Positions 48,983 through 61,318 are shown, numbered from the stretch's first letter. The stretch: 64,000 nucleotides of DNA from Polynucleobacter sp. AM-26B4 (GCF_018882285.1 NZ_JACVOT010000001.1:751916-815915), one strand, 5' to 3'. Translations and numbers: made by a program. Notes: generated by a model from the letters alone, not told the origin.

Positions 48983-49005
48983 ATTATTTCCTTGAGCCTT
49001 CGCGA

Positions 49006-49362
49006 TCAGAACTTAAGGCCGGCTTCACGCGCAGCCTCTGCCAACGCTTTCACGCGGCCATGGTAACGGAAACCAGCACGGTCAAACGCTACCTCTGTAA
49101 CGCCTGCCTTGATGGCACGTTCAGCAATAGTTTTGCCAACATGCTGAGCTGCAGCACTGTTACCACCATTACCGTTCAATGCTTTTTTAATATCTGCTTC
49201 CATAGTTGAAGCAGCTGCAAGAACTTTGGTGCCATCTGCGCTGTAAAGCTGAGCAACGATATGCTGGTTAGAACGATAAATCGTCAAACGATGAGCCAAT
49301 TGTTCCGCAATTCTGATGCGGGTTTGGCGTGCGCGGCGAACTCGTGTTTCATTTTTGTTCAT
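49006..49362 (-). CDS. rplR: 50S ribosomal protein L18
   Basis: L18 binds 5S rRNA. The 118-residue protein has a basic N-terminus ([19 protein letters not shown]) and the conserved end [20 protein letters not shown]. It lies between rplF and rpsE. Confidence 0.98.
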   Translation of the reverse strand: MNKNETRVRRARQTRIRIAEQLAHRLTIYRSNQHIVAQLYSADGTKVLAAASTMEADIKKALNGNGGNSAAAQHVGKTIAERAIKAGVTEVAFDRAGFRYHGRVKALAEAAREAGLKF

Positions 49363-49374
49363 ATCTAACCCCGA

Positions 49375-49908
49375 TTACTTCTTCTTGGTTTCTTTGAGGC
49401 GAACCACTTCATCAACATAACGTACACCCTTGCCTTTGTATGGCTCTGGTGGACGGTATGCGCGAACTTCTGCGGCTACCTGGCCAACTTGCTGCTTGTT
49501 GGCGCCTTTAATAATGATCTCAGTTTGTGATGGAGTTTCTGCCTTAACACCTGCTGGCAAATCATGAATCACATCATGTGAGAAACCTAATTGCAATTTC
49601 AATGCGTTACCCTGAACAGAAGCACGGTAACCAACGCCCACCAAGCTAAGCTTGCGCTCAAAACCTGTTGTTACGCCTTTAACCATGTTGCTCACCAAAG
49701 CACGTGTTGTGCCTGACAAAGCATTTGATTCTGCAGACTCATCGTTACAAACGACTTGAAGAACGCCATCTTTCTGTTGCAAACCAACGAGTGGGTGCAA
49801 TGTGTGTGACAACGTACCCAATGGGCCTTTAACTGTTACTTGATTTGCAGCAATCTGCACATCCGCGCCTTTTGGCAACTCAATAGGGCTTTTACCGACT
49901 CTTGACAT
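49375..49908 (-). CDS. rplF: 50S ribosomal protein L6
   Basis: L6 is near the GTPase-associated centre. The 177-residue protein starts [19 protein letters not shown], has the two-fold repeated domain, and ends with the signature [20 protein letters not shown]. It follows rpsH by 14 bases. Confidence 0.98.
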   Translation of the reverse strand: MSRVGKSPIELPKGADVQIAANQVTVKGPLGTLSHTLHPLVGLQQKDGVLQVVCNDESAESNALSGTTRALVSNMVKGVTTGFERKLSLVGVGYRASVQGNALKLQLGFSHDVIHDLPAGVKAETPSQTEIIIKGANKQQVGQVAAEVRAYRPPEPYKGKGVRYVDEVVRLKETKKK

Positions 49909-49922
49909 CTTCGTTCTCCCTA

Positions 49923-50318
49923 TTAAGCTACGTAGCAGATGACTTCGCCACCCACGCCAATAGCGCGAGCTTTACGATCTGTCATCACGCCTTGTGGCGT
50001 AGAAATGATTGCAACACCTAGACCGTCCAAAACCTTTGGAATGTCATGGCGACCTTTGTAGATACGCAAACCAGGTGTTGATACGCGTTGAATGCGCTCA
50101 ATAACTGGACGGCCTGCGTAATACTTTAGGCTGATATTTAATACAGGTTTAGCCGCTTCTCCAGCAATTTCAAAGCTGTCGATATAACCTTCGTCTTTTA
50201 GAACGTTGGCAATCGCTACCTTGAGCTTGGAAGAAGGCATGGCGACGTTTGTCTTCTGTACCGCTTGCGCGTTACGGATTCTCGTCAGCATGTCGGCGAT
50301 TGGATCGCTGATACTCAT
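49923..50318 (-). CDS. rpsH: 30S ribosomal protein S8
   Basis: S8 binds the central domain of 16S rRNA; in E. coli it represses spc-operon translation by binding near rplE. The 131-residue product has [20 protein letters not shown] at the start and ends [11 protein letters not shown], with [14 protein letters not shown] before it. The gene lies between rpsN and rplF. Confidence 0.98.
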   Translation of the reverse strand: MSISDPIADMLTRIRNAQAVQKTNVAMPSSKLKVAIANVLKDEGYIDSFEIAGEAAKPVLNISLKYYAGRPVIERIQRVSTPGLRIYKGRHDIPKVLDGLGVAIISTPQGVMTDRKARAIGVGGEVICYVA

Positions 50319-50341
50319 GTGTTCTCCTAATCTTTCGCCGC

Positions 50342-50647
50342 TTACCAGCTGGCCTTGGTTACACCAGGGATCTCGCCACGGAAGGCGATTTCACGGATTT
50401 TGCTACGGGCCAAGCCGAACTTGCGGAACGTGCCGCGTGGACGGCCAGTTAATGCACAGCGATTACGCTGGCGAGTTGGACTTGCGTTACGTGGAAGCTG
50501 TTGCAACTTCAAACGAGCTTCATAACGTTCTTCTTCGCTCTTAGAGACGTCATCAATAATCGCCTTTAACTCTGCACGCTTTGCGGCATACTTTGCGACA
50601 GTCTTGGTGCGCTTCTTTTCGCGTTCAATCAATGCTAATTTAGCCAC
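50342..50647 (-). CDS. rpsN: 30S ribosomal protein S14 (zinc-independent form)
   Basis: The 101-residue length and absence of the CxxC pairs show the C- form of S14. The C-terminal part [20 protein letters not shown] and [13 protein letters not shown] is highly conserved. It lies between rplE and rpsH. Confidence 0.98.
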   Translation of the reverse strand: MAKLALIEREKKRTKTVAKYAAKRAELKAIIDDVSKSEEERYEARLKLQQLPRNASPTRQRNRCALTGRPRGTFRKFGLARSKIREIAFRGEIPGVTKASW

Positions 50648-50656
50648 GATGACCTC

Positions 50657-51199
50657 TTAATTGCGGAATGGGAATTTAAACGCTGCTAACAAAGCTTTTG
50701 CTTCGTCATCAGTTTTAGCAGTAGTGGTAATGCTGATATTTAATCCACGTAGTGAGTCGATTTTGTCGTACTCGATTTCCGGGAAAATGATCTGCTCTTT
50801 AACACCAATGTTGTAGTTACCGCGACCGTCAAATGCCTTACCAGAGATACCGCGGAAATCGCGCACACGTGGCAATGCAACTGTAATAAAACGATCTAGG
50901 AATTCGTACATTGTTTGACCACGCAAAGTCACCATTGCACCAATTGGGTAGCCTTGACGGATTTTGAAACCCGCAATAGCTTTACGCGCTTTGGTTACAA
51001 CAGGCTTTTGTCCAGCGATCTTTGTTAGATCGCCAACAGCGTGTTCAATAATTTTCTTATCATTCACCGCTTCGCCCAAGCCCATATTCAATGTGATCTT
51101 GGTGATGCGCGGCACTTCCATAACAGATTTGTAACCGAATTTTTTCATCAAATCAGCTGAAACTTTTTCTTTATAGAAGTTGTGTAAACGTGTTGACAT
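50657..51199 (-). CDS. rplE: 50S ribosomal protein L5
   Basis: L5 binds 5S rRNA and contacts the 30S head. The 180-residue protein has [39 protein letters not shown] and the C-terminal [20 protein letters not shown]. It is in normal spc order (rplX-rplE-rpsN). Confidence 0.98.
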   Translation of the reverse strand: MSTRLHNFYKEKVSADLMKKFGYKSVMEVPRITKITLNMGLGEAVNDKKIIEHAVGDLTKIAGQKPVVTKARKAIAGFKIRQGYPIGAMVTLRGQTMYEFLDRFITVALPRVRDFRGISGKAFDGRGNYNIGVKEQIIFPEIEYDKIDSLRGLNISITTTAKTDDEAKALLAAFKFPFRN

Positions 51200-51216
51200 A
51201 TTTAGTTATCCTCGTC

Positions 51217-51525
51217 TTAGGCAGCGATTACAGCGCCAGTTGTCTTGAGGTAGCGAACCTTCTTGCCGTCAGCCACTTTGATGCCAACGCGTGAAGGTTT
51301 ACCGTTTGCGTCAACCAATGCAACGTTAGATGCTTGGATTGGCATAGTCTTATCAACTACACCGCCAGTTGCACCTGTCGATGGGTTTGGTTTAACGTTT
51401 TTCTTGTACACATTAACGCCATCAACGAGTAATTTACCCTCGAGGATTTCAGAAACTGTGCCTTTTTTTCCTTTGTCACGACCAGTAATAACTACTACTT
51501 GATCGCCTTTACGAATCTTGTTCAT
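51217..51525 (-). CDS. rplX: 50S ribosomal protein L24
   Basis: L24 initiates 50S assembly. The 102-residue protein carries the KOW motif [20 protein letters not shown] at the N-terminus and [17 protein letters not shown] further on. It lies 9 bases downstream of rplN. Confidence 0.98.
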   Translation of the reverse strand: MNKIRKGDQVVVITGRDKGKKGTVSEILEGKLLVDGVNVYKKNVKPNPSTGATGGVVDKTMPIQASNVALVDANGKPSRVGIKVADGKKVRYLKTTGAVIAA

Positions 51526-51534
51526 ATCGACCCC

Positions 51535-51903
51535 TTAAATAACTTCTGGCGCGAGAGAAACGATTTTCATGAAGCGTTCAGTACGCAATTCGCGTGTTAC
51601 TGGCCCGAAAATACGTGTACCAATTGGCTCTAGTTTTGCGTTAAGCAAAACAGCCGCATTGGAATCAAATTTGATCAGTGAACCGTCTGGACGACGTACA
51701 CCCTTGGCAGTGCGAACCACCACGGCGTTATAAATATCACCTTTTTTAACACGACCACGCGGAGCGGCGTCTTTAACCGTCACTTTAATAATGTCACCAA
51801 TGCTGGCGTAACGGCGTTTTGAACCACCGAGCACCTTGATGCACAATACTTCGCGGGCACCGGTGTTATCGGCAACCTCTAGTCTGCTTTCAGTTTGAAT
51901 CAT
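51535..51903 (-). CDS. rplN: 50S ribosomal protein L14
   Basis: L14 contacts L19 and 16S helix 14 in a subunit bridge. The 122-residue protein starts [20 protein letters not shown] and ends [20 protein letters not shown] and so on. It is the first gene of the spc unit, and a well-formed promoter lies about 135 bases upstream in an unusually long (180-base) gap after rpsQ. Confidence 0.98.
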   Translation of the reverse strand: MIQTESRLEVADNTGAREVLCIKVLGGSKRRYASIGDIIKVTVKDAAPRGRVKKGDIYNAVVVRTAKGVRRPDGSLIKFDSNAAVLLNAKLEPIGTRIFGPVTRELRTERFMKIVSLAPEVI

Positions 51904-52037
51904 CTTTTTATCCCCAACTTGAGCGCCATAGGCAATCAGTCTTGGTTCCGTTGAGGGACCTCAATCTTTCGATCAAAATCCCGGATTAATACTTCTGAAT
52001 CAATTACTTCCCAGCATACTTCGCTGGAAAGCCCTCT

Positions 52038-52066
52038 ACTATAACAGGCTTGAACAGTCGTTGCAA
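52038..52066 (-). promoter_or_regulatory. Sigma-70 type promoter of the spc operon (rplN)
   Basis: On the minus strand TTGCAA (52061-52066) and TATAGT (52038-52043) are separated by exactly 17 bases. Transcription would start near 52031, giving a leader of about 128 bases to rplN. The position, between rpsQ and rplN, matches the known site of the E. coli spc promoter. Confidence 0.75.
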
Positions 52067-52073
52067 GCCTGTT
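52043..52073. repeat. 10-bp inverted repeat overlapping the spc promoter
   Basis: Arms AACAGGCTTG (52043-52052) and CAAGCCTGTT (52064-52073) are perfectly complementary with an 11-base loop. The repeat contains the -35 box and reaches the -10 box. A T run follows on the plus strand only (GTTTTGTTAGTTTTT). It could be an operator-like site, an attenuator-like hairpin for read-through from rpsQ, or an antisense terminator. Confidence 0.65.
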
Positions 52074-52083
52074 TTGTTAGTTT

Positions 52084-52356
52084 TTAAACAGCTTTCGCTG
52101 CCTCAACCAATCTTGTTACAACCCATGATTTGCTGCGTGAAATTGGCTTTGACTCTGAAATCTCAACCGTATCACCGTCTTTGTACTGGTTTGTTTCATC
52201 GTGAGCATGGTATTTCTTTGATTTAGCAACATATTTGCCATACAAAGGATGCTTAACACGACGCTCAACCAATACAGTCACAGTTTTTTGCATTTTGTCG
52301 CTCACTACGCGACCGATCAAGGTGCGGCGCAATGATTTTTTTGTAGTTTCAGTCAT
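52084..52356 (-). CDS. rpsQ: 30S ribosomal protein S17
   Basis: S17 is a primary 16S rRNA-binding OB-fold protein. The 90-residue product has [20 protein letters not shown] and [19 protein letters not shown]. It overlaps rpmC by one base (TAATG) and ends the S10 unit. Confidence 0.98.
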   Translation of the reverse strand: MTETTKKSLRRTLIGRVVSDKMQKTVTVLVERRVKHPLYGKYVAKSKKYHAHDETNQYKDGDTVEISESKPISRSKSWVVTRLVEAAKAV

Positions 52357-52547
52357 TATTTGCTCGCTTTCTGGGCAATAACAGTTTTTACACGAGCGAT
52401 GTCGCGCTTTACTTTGCCGAGTTGGCTTGTATCTGAAAGTTGCTGAGTGCCCTTTTGCATACGCAATTTAAATTGGGCCTTGAGCAATTCAGATAGCTCT
52501 TGGTTTAAAGATTTAACGTCTTTGGCGTTCAAATCGGAAGCTTTCAT
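52356..52547 (-). CDS. rpmC: 50S ribosomal protein L29
   Basis: L29 lies at the tunnel exit next to L23. The 63-residue two-helix protein [20 protein letters not shown], ending [18 protein letters not shown], matches the family. It is 15 bases after rplP and coupled to rpsQ. Confidence 0.97.
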   Translation of the reverse strand: MKASDLNAKDVKSLNQELSELLKAQFKLRMQKGTQQLSDTSQLGKVKRDIARVKTVIAQKASK

Positions 52548-52562
52548 TTTGTCCCGTCCAAA

Positions 52563-52979
52563 TTAGGCGCCAAGCTGGCGCACAACAAATGTAGTTTGAA
52601 TTGGCAACTTAGCAGCAGCAAGTCTAAAAGCCTCGCGCGCCAATACTTCGTCAACACCATCCATCTCGTATAAAACTTTACCTGGTTGGATTTCAGCTAC
52701 GTAGTACTCTGGGTTACCCTTACCGTTACCCATACGAACTTCTGCAGGCTTCTGAGAAATTGGCTTATCTGGGAAAATACGGATCCAAATACGACCGCCA
52801 CGTTTAATGTGACGAGTCATAGCACGACGTGCAGACTCAATTTGACGCGCTGTTAATCGACCACGACCAACTGCTTTCAAACCAAAGTCACCGAATGCTA
52901 CGCTGCTACCACGAGTGGCAACACCAGTATTACGGCCTTTTTGTTCCTTACGGTACTTACGACGTTTTGGTTGCAACAT
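52563..52979 (-). CDS. rplP: 50S ribosomal protein L16
   Basis: L16 helps organise the A-site tRNA corridor. The 138-residue protein starts [19 protein letters not shown] and includes [20 protein letters not shown] and [18 protein letters not shown]. It begins 2 bases after rpsC ends. Confidence 0.99.
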   Translation of the reverse strand: MLQPKRRKYRKEQKGRNTGVATRGSSVAFGDFGLKAVGRGRLTARQIESARRAMTRHIKRGGRIWIRIFPDKPISQKPAEVRMGNGKGNPEYYVAEIQPGKVLYEMDGVDEVLAREAFRLAAAKLPIQTTFVVRQLGA

Positions 52980-52981
52980 AA

Positions 52982-53794
52982 TTATTCTCCAGCCTTCTCA
53001 GCAGGCTTAGTTACTTTGCGCACGCGTTTTACTGCTGGCTTAGCATCAGCTGCTGGCTTATCACCGTCTTCTTTAGCTTTACGTGGTGCACGTGTGCTAG
53101 GACGACGAGTCTTTTTCTCTTGATCTGCTTCAGGTGCTGCAGGTGCAACTGCGTTCACATCAACGCGACCCAATGTGTCACCTTTGTAAACCCAAACCTT
53201 CACACCAATGATGCCGTATGTTGTTTCTGCTTCTGATGTTGCGTAATCAATATCAGCCTTCAATGTATGAAGAGGCACACGACCTTCACGGTACCATTCT
53301 GTACGAGCAATTTCAGCACCGTTCAAACGGCCAGCACTCATGATCTTGATGCCTTGAGCGCCCAAGCGCATCGCGCTTTGCATTGCACGCTTCATCGCGC
53401 GACGGAACATAATACGTTTTTCAAGCTGTTGCGTGATTGAATCAGCGATTAACTGAGCATCAACTTCAGGCTTGCGAATTTCTTCGATATTGACGTGAAC
53501 TGGAACACCCATGCGCTTTTGTAATTCTTTGCGCAACACTTCGATGTCTTCGCCTTTTTTGCCAATAACAACACCTGGACGTGAGCTGTAGATAGTGATC
53601 TTTGCGTTCTTTGCAGGACGCTCAATGATCACTTTGCTCACTGATGCATTTTTCAACTTCTTCTTAAGGTAGCTACGAACTTCAACGTCTTCTTGCAACA
53701 TTTTTGCAAAGTCGTTGCTGTTAGCGTACCAGCGTGAAGTCCAGTTACGGCTTACCGAGAGACGAAATCCGGTTGGATGTATTTTCTGACCCAT
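52982..53794 (-). CDS. rpsC: 30S ribosomal protein S3
   Basis: S3 lines the mRNA entry channel. The 270-residue protein has the KH domain ([20 protein letters not shown] around 64-83) and the C-terminal S3 domain ([20 protein letters not shown]). It is about 37 residues longer than E. coli S3, owing to a Lys/Ala/Pro-rich tail after residue 220, as in other Burkholderiales. Confidence 0.98.
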   Translation of the reverse strand: MGQKIHPTGFRLSVSRNWTSRWYANSNDFAKMLQEDVEVRSYLKKKLKNASVSKVIIERPAKNAKITIYSSRPGVVIGKKGEDIEVLRKELQKRMGVPVHVNIEEIRKPEVDAQLIADSITQQLEKRIMFRRAMKRAMQSAMRLGAQGIKIMSAGRLNGAEIARTEWYREGRVPLHTLKADIDYATSEAETTYGIIGVKVWVYKGDTLGRVDVNAVAPAAPEADQEKKTRRPSTRAPRKAKEDGDKPAADAKPAVKRVRKVTKPAEKAGE

Positions 53795-53803
53795 GTCTCT
53801 TCC

Positions 53804-54133
53804 TTAGTTGCTCAAAGTCACAGTGATGTGACAAGTTTGTTTTTCAATCTTGTTGCCGCGACCCTTAGCACGAGCAGTAAAACGCTTGAGCGATGTGGCC
53901 TTATCAACAGTGACTGTCTTCACTTTCAACTCATCAATATCAGCACCTGAATTGTGCTCCGCGTTAGCGATAGCAGATTCAACTACTTTCTTCATGATGA
54001 ATGCAGCTTTTTTAGGGCTGAATGTGAGAATATTTAGCGCGCGAGCAATTGGCAATCCACGAATTTGGTCAGCGACCAAACGTGTTTTTTGCGCTGAAAT
54101 GCGGGCGCTGCGGTGAATAGCTTTAGATTCCAT
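53804..54133 (-). CDS. rplV: 50S ribosomal protein L22
   Basis: L22 lines the exit tunnel; its beta-hairpin ([16 protein letters not shown]) reaches the constriction where macrolide-resistance changes occur. Two adjacent ATGs are possible (54136, 54133); the second is six bases from AGAGG and is chosen, giving 109 residues. It lies between rpsS and rpsC. Confidence 0.97.
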   Translation of the reverse strand: MESKAIHRSARISAQKTRLVADQIRGLPIARALNILTFSPKKAAFIMKKVVESAIANAEHNSGADIDELKVKTVTVDKATSLKRFTARAKGRGNKIEKQTCHITVTLSN

Positions 54134-54143
54134 CATCGTCCTC

Positions 54144-54419
54144 TTACTTCTTCGCTTTCTTATCTGCCGCGTGACCTTTGAAGGTGCGCGTTAGGGCAAA
54201 CTCACCCAATTTATGTCCAACCATGTTTTCAGTGATGTACACAGGTACATGCTGACGACCATTGTGGACGGCAATTGTGAGACCAATGAAGTCTGGAAGA
54301 ATGGTCGAACGGCGTGACCATGTCTTGATGGGCTTCTTATCTTTGTTGGCTACTGCAGTTTCAACCTTTTTAACAAGGGTTACTTCGCAGAATGGGCCTT
54401 TTTTAGCTGAGCGCGTCAT
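54144..54419 (-). CDS. rpsS: 30S ribosomal protein S19
   Basis: S19 forms a complex with S13 in the 30S head. The 91-residue protein has [40 protein letters not shown] and [20 protein letters not shown]. It follows rplB by 18 bases. Confidence 0.99.
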   Translation of the reverse strand: MTRSAKKGPFCEVTLVKKVETAVANKDKKPIKTWSRRSTILPDFIGLTIAVHNGRQHVPVYITENMVGHKLGEFALTRTFKGHAADKKAKK

Positions 54420-54437
54420 GTCTATTTCCTTATTCTA

Positions 54438-55268
54438 TTAGCGCTTTTGACGACGTTGAGCAATCATGCTTGTCGTACGCTTATTGCGACGTGTTCTGTA
54501 ACCCTTCGTTGGTGTGCCCCATGGAGATACTGGAACACGACCTTCGCCTGTACGACCTTCACCACCACCATGTGGGTGATCGACTGGGTTCATTGCAACA
54601 CCGCGAACTGTTGGACGAATACCGCGCCAGCGATTTGCACCAGCTTTACCGATTTGACGTAGGCTGTGTTCTTCATTGCCTACTTCACCAATCGTTGCAC
54701 GACATTCAATGTGTACACGACGTACTTCGCCAGAGCGCAAACGCACTTGACCATACACGCCTTCACGAGCCAAAAGCACTGCTGAACCACCAGCAGTACG
54801 AACCATTTGAGCACCCTTACCTGGCAACATTTCCACGCAGTGGATCGTGCTACCAACAGGAATATTTCTCAATGGCAAGTTGTTACCAACTTTGATTGGG
54901 GCTTCTGAACCGCTCATGATTGCCTGACCAACCACTGCACCCTTAGGAGCAATGATGTAACGGCGCTCACCATCTGCAAATAGCAACAAAGCTAAGTTTG
55001 CAGTGCGGTTTGGATCGTATTCTAAGCGTTCAATTTTCGCTGGAATACCATCTTTGTCATTACGTTTAAAGTCAACAACACGATAGTGATGCTTATGACC
55101 ACCGCCTTTATGGCGTGTCGTGATGTGACCGTTATTGTTACGACCTGATTTTTGATGTTGTGGCTCCAACAAACCTGCAAAAGGTTTACCCTTGTGCAAA
55201 TCTGGATTTACCACTTTCACCATGGAACGACGTCCAGGTGAAGTCGGTTTAGTCTTCATTAAAGGCAT
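54438..55268 (-). CDS. rplB: 50S ribosomal protein L2
   Basis: L2 is close to the peptidyl-transferase centre and needed for subunit joining. The 276-residue protein has [20 protein letters not shown] and the invariant HPHGGGEGR motif with the key histidine near the C-terminus (about residues 231-239). It lies between rplW and rpsS. Confidence 0.99.
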   Translation of the reverse strand: MPLMKTKPTSPGRRSMVKVVNPDLHKGKPFAGLLEPQHQKSGRNNNGHITTRHKGGGHKHHYRVVDFKRNDKDGIPAKIERLEYDPNRTANLALLLFADGERRYIIAPKGAVVGQAIMSGSEAPIKVGNNLPLRNIPVGSTIHCVEMLPGKGAQMVRTAGGSAVLLAREGVYGQVRLRSGEVRRVHIECRATIGEVGNEEHSLRQIGKAGANRWRGIRPTVRGVAMNPVDHPHGGGEGRTGEGRVPVSPWGTPTKGYRTRRNKRTTSMIAQRRQKR

Positions 55269-55270
55269 GA

Positions 55271-55585
55271 TTAATTTGCCTCCGCTTCAAAATTGATTTC
55301 TTGACCAGGCTTCAAACAAACATAAGCCTTCTTGGTGTGATTGCGGCGACCTTCAAAACGGCCAAAGCGCTTCGCTTTACCTTTTTGATTAACCACCTGA
55401 ACAGACTCCACCTCTACTTTGAATAACAATTCAACAGCAGCTTTGATTTCTAATTTGTTTGCATCGCGCATTACTTGGAAAACCACTTGCTCATTCTTTT
55501 CTGCAACATATGTTGCTTTCTCAGAAATCACTGGGCCAACCAATACTTGCATCAAGCGATGATCGTTTTTACGTGTTGTGATCAT
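55271..55585 (-). CDS. rplW: 50S ribosomal protein L23
   Basis: L23 at the tunnel exit is the docking site for trigger factor and SRP. The 104-residue protein has [20 protein letters not shown] and [20 protein letters not shown]. Its start overlaps rplD by four bases (ATGA). Confidence 0.98.
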   Translation of the reverse strand: MITTRKNDHRLMQVLVGPVISEKATYVAEKNEQVVFQVMRDANKLEIKAAVELLFKVEVESVQVVNQKGKAKRFGRFEGRRNHTKKAYVCLKPGQEINFEAEAN

Positions 55586-56202
55586 TTGAGCATCTCCTCA
55601 ATTTGAGCAACAGCTGACTTCAAGATCAACACTTTTTGGAAGTGAATCAATGAAAGTGGATCTGCATGCTGCACTTCAACTACGCCAACTTTATGCAAGT
55701 TACGTGAAGCCAAGTACAAGTTTTCATCAACCTTATCAGCGATGATCAATACTGACTCCAAGCCCATTGCTTTAACTTTTTCAGCCAACAACTTAGTCTT
55801 AGGCGCATCAACTGAGAAACTCTCAACGATGTTCAAACGACCTTCGCGCGCCAACTGAGACAAGATTGAACGCATACCTGCGCGATACATCTTTCTGTTA
55901 ACTTTTTGTGAGAAGTTTTCTTCTGGTGAGTTAGGGAATATACGACCACCCCCGCGCCACAATGGTGAAGATGACATACCTGCACGAGCACGGCCTGTGC
56001 CTTTTTGGCGCCATGGCTTTTTCGTTGTATGTTTAACTTGTTCACGGTCTTTTTGAGCACGATTACCACTGCGGGCGTTGGCTTGATAAGCAACAACTAC
56101 CTGGTGAATCAATGCTTCGTTATATTCACGCTCGAAAACTTCTGGTGAAGCAGAAACGCCTGCGCCCAGTTTTCCGTCAGCTTGTAGGAGCTTTAATTCC
56201 AT
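55582..56202 (-). CDS. rplD: 50S ribosomal protein L4
   Basis: L4 lines the exit tunnel; in E. coli it also represses the S10 operon. The 206-residue protein has [20 protein letters not shown], then [20 protein letters not shown] in the tunnel loop, and a normal globular domain. It begins 11 bases after rplC. Whether it regulates this operon is open, because the leader organisation differs from E. coli. Confidence 0.98.
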   Translation of the reverse strand: MELKLLQADGKLGAGVSASPEVFEREYNEALIHQVVVAYQANARSGNRAQKDREQVKHTTKKPWRQKGTGRARAGMSSSPLWRGGGRIFPNSPEENFSQKVNRKMYRAGMRSILSQLAREGRLNIVESFSVDAPKTKLLAEKVKAMGLESVLIIADKVDENLYLASRNLHKVGVVEVQHADPLSLIHFQKVLILKSAVAQIEEMLK

Positions 56203-56213
56203 TTGCGGGCCCC

Positions 56214-56864
56214 TTATTTAGCAGCAGCAGTTTTCACTGCTGGTGTGATGATGACTTTGCCGCCGCGAGAACCTGGAACTGCACCTTTGATCAAGAGCAA
56301 TTTGCGTTCTGCATCGATACGAGCAACTTCAAGATTTTGAACTGTGCGTGTCACGTCACCCAAGTGACCTGTCATGCGCTTACCTGGGAAAACACGACCT
56401 GGATCCTGGGCCATACCGATAGAGCCAGGAACGTTGTGTGAACGTGAGTTACCGTGTGAAGCACGACCTGAAGCGAAGTGATAACGCTTGATGGTACCGG
56501 CGTAACCCTTACCAATCGTGGTACCTTGCACGTCAACTTTTTGACCAACGGCAAATGTATCAAGACCAATAATGTCGCCAACCTTAAGCTCACCAGCTTT
56601 AGCTGCGTCAATACGGAATTCATTAAGTGCGCTACCTGCCAATACACCAGCTTTTGCATAGTGACCAGCTTGAGGTTTTACAACGCGTGAAGCACGGCGA
56701 GTTCCAAATGCCAACTGAACAGCTGTGTAGCCGTCAGTTTCCTCGGTTTTAACTTGCGCAATGCGGTTATCGCTTACGTCGATAACTGTGACCGGCACAG
56801 CATCACCCTCTTCTGTGAAGAGGCGGGTCATGCCGACCTTACGGCCGATTAAGCCTAGGCTCAT
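56214..56864 (-). CDS. rplC: 50S ribosomal protein L3
   Basis: L3 reaches into the peptidyl-transferase region. The 216-residue protein begins [20 protein letters not shown] and includes [20 protein letters not shown] and [24 protein letters not shown] lies eight bases upstream. Unlike E. coli, it is preceded by a 138-base gap with its own promoter-like sequence and a leader hairpin. Confidence 0.98.
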   Translation of the reverse strand: MSLGLIGRKVGMTRLFTEEGDAVPVTVIDVSDNRIAQVKTEETDGYTAVQLAFGTRRASRVVKPQAGHYAKAGVLAGSALNEFRIDAAKAGELKVGDIIGLDTFAVGQKVDVQGTTIGKGYAGTIKRYHFASGRASHGNSRSHNVPGSIGMAQDPGRVFPGKRMTGHLGDVTRTVQNLEVARIDAERKLLLIKGAVPGSRGGKVIITPAVKTAAAK

Positions 56865-56932
56865 ATCATTACTCCAATGCCGACTACGATTGGTCAGCGG
56901 AAATTTATATAAATAATACTTTTTTACTACTT

Positions 56933-56952
56933 TTTCCAGATATTTCTGGAAA
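56933..56952. repeat. 8-bp hairpin in the rplC leader
   Basis: Arms TTTCCAGA (56933-56940) and TCTGGAAA (56945-56952) with a four-base loop. It lies just downstream of the candidate rplC promoter, within its 5' leader, so it would form in the RNA. Function unknown; a leader control element is one option. Confidence 0.55.
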
Positions 56953-56959
56953 GCCGACT

Positions 56960-56988
56960 ATTGTAGCGCCTTTTTTTGGGCCCTGCAA
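56960..56988 (-). promoter_or_regulatory. Sigma-70 type promoter between rpsJ and rplC
   Basis: Minus-strand TTGCAG (56983-56988) and TACAAT (56960-56965) are exactly 17 bases apart. Transcription would start near 56953, giving a leader of about 90 bases before rplC. This would drive rplC-rplD-rplW-rplB and onward separately from rpsJ. Confidence 0.7.
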
Positions 56989-57002
56989 TAGCCTTTTTCT
57001 GC

Positions 57003-57314
57003 TTACTGAAGCTTAATTTCTACGTCTACACCAGCTGGAAGATCCAACTTCATCAACGCATCAACAGTTTTTTCAGTAGGATCAACGATATCCATCAAGC
57101 GCAAATGCGTGCGGATCTCTAATTGGTCACGTGAAGTCTTGTTAACGTGTGGTGAACGTAGGATGTCAAAACGCTCAATACGTGTTGGCAAAGGTACTGG
57201 ACCCTTAACAACCGCACCAGTGCGCTTGGCTGTGTCTACGATTTCAGCAGCTGACTGGTCGATCAAACGATAGTCAAAAGCTTTTAATCTGATACGAATT
57301 TTCTGATTTTGCAT
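57003..57314 (-). CDS. rpsJ: 30S ribosomal protein S10 (NusE)
   Basis: S10 is a 30S head protein and, as NusE, part of transcription antitermination complexes. The 103-residue protein has [40 protein letters not shown] and the ending [14 protein letters not shown]. It lies between tuf and rplC, with larger gaps on both sides (93 and 138 bases) than is usual in this cluster. Confidence 0.99.
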   Translation of the reverse strand: MQNQKIRIRLKAFDYRLIDQSAAEIVDTAKRTGAVVKGPVPLPTRIERFDILRSPHVNKTSRDQLEIRTHLRLMDIVDPTEKTVDALMKLDLPAGVDVEIKLQ

Positions 57315-57347
57315 TTTTTATCCTAAAGAGCAGTGCGATGTTGTCGC

Positions 57348-57377
57348 GATATAACTAAAGAGCGCGGTGACGTGCAA
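57348..57377 (-). promoter_or_regulatory. Candidate promoter of rpsJ
   Basis: Minus-strand TTGCAC (57372-57377) and TATATC (57348-57353) have an 18-base spacer. The -10 matches four of six positions. The -35 overlaps the right half of the tuf-rpsJ inverted repeat. Confidence 0.4.
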
Positions 57378-57391
57378 CATTCACGTCACCG
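57365..57391. terminator. 10-bp inverted repeat between tuf and rpsJ
   Basis: Arms CGGTGACGTG (57365-57374) and CACGTCACCG (57382-57391) pair perfectly around a seven-base loop. On the minus strand it follows the tuf stop by 16 bases, where the end of the str operon is expected, but the T run (GTTTTC) is on the plus-strand side only. It may attenuate read-through from tuf, or act on antisense RNA. Confidence 0.55.
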
Positions 57392-57407
57392 TTTTCTGCA
57401 AAACTAA

Positions 57408-58598
<1,191 letters not shown>

Positions 58599-58634
58599 TT
58601 TTCAGCCTCTAATTCAAATAATTGTTAATTAAAA

Positions 58635-60737
58635 TTACTTAGACTTTGCAGCAATCACTGCGTCAGCCACGTTCTTTGGAGCCTCAGAATAATGTTTGAA
58701 TTCCATGGTGTATGTTGCACGACCTTGAGTCAATGAACGCAAACCTGTTGAATAACCAAACATCTCAGCCAAAGGCACTTCAGCGCGAACAATCTTGCCG
58801 CCGCCAGGAATGTCATCCATACCTTGCAAAATACCGCGACGTGAAGATAGGTCACCCATTACGTTACCCATGAAGTCTTCTGGAGTTTCAACTTCAACAG
58901 ACATCATTGGCTCTAGCAATACTGGGCTAGCTCTGCGCATACCTTCTTTGAACGCCATTGAACCGGCCATTCTGAAAGCATTCTCGTTTGAGTCAACGTC
59001 ATGGTATGAACCGAAGAACAATGTTGCTTTGATGTCGACCACTGGGTAACCAGCTAGCACACCATTGTTCAATGTTTCTTGAATACCTTTATCAACCGCT
59101 GGAATGTATTCACGAGGAACCACACCACCCTTGATAGCGTCAACGAACTCAAAACCTTTACCTGGCTCTTGTGGCTCCAACTTCAACACAACGTGACCAT
59201 ACTGACCACGACCACCAGACTGCTTAACAAACTTACCTTCAACTTCTTCGCAAACCTTGCGGATCGTTTCGCGGTAGGCAACCTGTGGCTTACCCACTGT
59301 TGCTTCAACACCAAACTCACGCTTCATACGGTCAACCAAAATTTCCAAGTGCAACTCACCCATACCGGAAATAATTGTTTGGCCAGATTCTTCGTCAGTC
59401 TTAACGCGGAATGAAGGATCTTCTTGTGCTAAACGATTCAATGCCAAGCCCATCTTCTCTTGGTCAGCCTTTGTCTTTGGCTCAACCGCCTGAGAAATCA
59501 CTGGCTCTGGGAACACCATGCGCTCCAAAACAATCACACTGTCTGGATCACAAAGAGTTTCACCTGTTGTTGCTTCTTTCAAACCAACCGCAGCAGCGAT
59601 ATCGCCAGCATGAACTTCTTTAATTTCTTCACGTTGGTTAGCGTGCATCTGAAGAATACGACCTAGACGCTCTTTCTTACCTTTGATCGGGTTGTAAACA
59701 GTGTCGCCTGATTTAACAACACCAGAATAAACACGGAAGAAAATTAACTGACCAACGAATGGGTCTGTCATGATCTTGAATGCCAATGCAGAGAACTTCT
59801 CATCATCAGCAGCTTTACGAACACCTTGAGTGCCATCTTCCAATTCACCAGTCACTGGTGGAATATCAATTGGTGAAGGCATGAAATCGATCACAGCGTC
59901 CAACATCGCCTGAACGCCCTTGTTCTTAAATGCAGTACCGCACATCATTGGAACAATTTCGCTGGCAATCGTACGTGTACGCAATGCTTTTTTAATTTCT
60001 TCTTCAGTCAAAGCTTCGCCGCCCAAATACTTGTTCATCAAATCTTCTGATGACTCAGCAGCAGCTTCAACCATTTTCTCGCGCCACTCTTCAGCACTTG
60101 CTTGTAATTCCGCAGGAATATCTTCGTAAGTGAACTTAGTACCCTGTGATGCCTCATCCCAGAAAATAGCCTTCATCTTGATTAGGTCAACAACACCTTT
60201 GAAGTTTTCTTCTGCACCGATAGGAATCTGAACTGGAATTGGGTTTGCTTTCAAACGCAAACGCATTTGATCGTAAACCTTGAAAAAGTTTGCACCAGTA
60301 CGGTCCATCTTGTTCACAAACGCTAAACGTGGAACCTTGTACTTGTTTGCTTGGCGCCATACTGTTTCTGATTGTGGCTGAACACCACCCACAGCACAGT
60401 AAACCATGCAAGCACCGTCCAACACGCGCATTGAGCGCTCAACTTCAATCGTGAAGTCTACGTGACCCGGTGTGTCAATGATGTTAATGCGGTGCTCTGG
60501 ATAGTTACCAGCCATACCCTTCCAGAAAGCTGTTGTAGCCGCTGAAGTAATGGTGATGCCGCGCTCTTGTTCTTGTTCCATCCAGTCCATGGTAGCTGCG
60601 CCATCATGAACTTCGCCAATCTTGTGATTAACGCCGGTATAAAACAAAATACGTTCTGTTGTTGTCGTTTTTCCTGCGTCGATGTGCGCAGAGATACCAA
60701 TATTACGATAACGCTCAATAGGGGTTTTACGTGCCAC
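58635..60737 (-). CDS. fusA: Elongation factor G
   Basis: EF-G drives translocation. The 700-residue protein has G1 [15 protein letters not shown] (about 17-31), G3 DTPGHVDF, G4 [10 protein letters not shown] and domains II-V through [16 protein letters not shown]. The full five-domain layout and length are normal. It is in the str order rpsL-rpsG-fusA-tuf. Confidence 0.99.
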   Translation of the reverse strand: MARKTPIERYRNIGISAHIDAGKTTTTERILFYTGVNHKIGEVHDGAATMDWMEQEQERGITITSAATTAFWKGMAGNYPEHRINIIDTPGHVDFTIEVERSMRVLDGACMVYCAVGGVQPQSETVWRQANKYKVPRLAFVNKMDRTGANFFKVYDQMRLRLKANPIPVQIPIGAEENFKGVVDLIKMKAIFWDEASQGTKFTYEDIPAELQASAEEWREKMVEAAAESSEDLMNKYLGGEALTEEEIKKALRTRTIASEIVPMMCGTAFKNKGVQAMLDAVIDFMPSPIDIPPVTGELEDGTQGVRKAADDEKFSALAFKIMTDPFVGQLIFFRVYSGVVKSGDTVYNPIKGKKERLGRILQMHANQREEIKEVHAGDIAAAVGLKEATTGETLCDPDSVIVLERMVFPEPVISQAVEPKTKADQEKMGLALNRLAQEDPSFRVKTDEESGQTIISGMGELHLEILVDRMKREFGVEATVGKPQVAYRETIRKVCEEVEGKFVKQSGGRGQYGHVVLKLEPQEPGKGFEFVDAIKGGVVPREYIPAVDKGIQETLNNGVLAGYPVVDIKATLFFGSYHDVDSNENAFRMAGSMAFKEGMRRASPVLLEPMMSVEVETPEDFMGNVMGDLSSRRGILQGMDDIPGGGKIVRAEVPLAEMFGYSTGLRSLTQGRATYTMEFKHYSEAPKNVADAVIAAKSK

Positions 60738-60761
60738 TTTATCCTCGTCTTTTCTGAGCTG

Positions 60762-61232
60762 TTAGAAACGGAAATGAGAGAAAGCTTTGTTAGCTTCTGC
60801 CATACGGTGAACTTCATCACGCTTCTTCATCGCACCGCCACGTCCTTCAGACGCTTCGATCAATTCATTAGCAAGACGCTGAGCCATTGATTTTTCGCCA
60901 CGCTTCTTAGCTGCTTCACGCAACCAACGCATAGCCAAAGCCAAACGACGTGATGGACGAACCTCAACAGGCACCTGGTAGTTTGCGCCACCAACACGAC
61001 GGCTCTTCACCTCAACCACAGGCTTAACGTTGCCCATGGCGATTGAAAATACTTCTAGGGGTTCTTTGTTGGCTTTCTTTTCGATGTGCTCGAAAGCGCC
61101 ATAAACGATACGTTCTGCAACGGATTTTTTACCATCCAACATCAAAACGTTCATGAATTTAGCAACTTCAACGTTTCCAAATTTTGGATCCGGAAGAATT
61201 TCACGCTTGGGTACTTCGCGACGACGCGGCAT
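60762..61232 (-). CDS. rpsG: 30S ribosomal protein S7
   Basis: S7 nucleates the 30S head and contacts the E site; it is the str repressor in E. coli. The 156-residue protein starts [20 protein letters not shown] and includes [20 protein letters not shown]. It is separated from rpsL by a 127-base gap with a 9-bp hairpin. Confidence 0.99.
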   Translation of the reverse strand: MPRRREVPKREILPDPKFGNVEVAKFMNVLMLDGKKSVAERIVYGAFEHIEKKANKEPLEVFSIAMGNVKPVVEVKSRRVGGANYQVPVEVRPSRRLALAMRWLREAAKKRGEKSMAQRLANELIEASEGRGGAMKKRDEVHRMAEANKAFSHFRF

Positions 61233-61318
61233 TACAACTCCTAATTTTATTCAGTTAGAGGACCATTCCTCAAAGTTACTCAACTAGATCACAATTAATC
61301 CGAAGTAACCACTTACTT

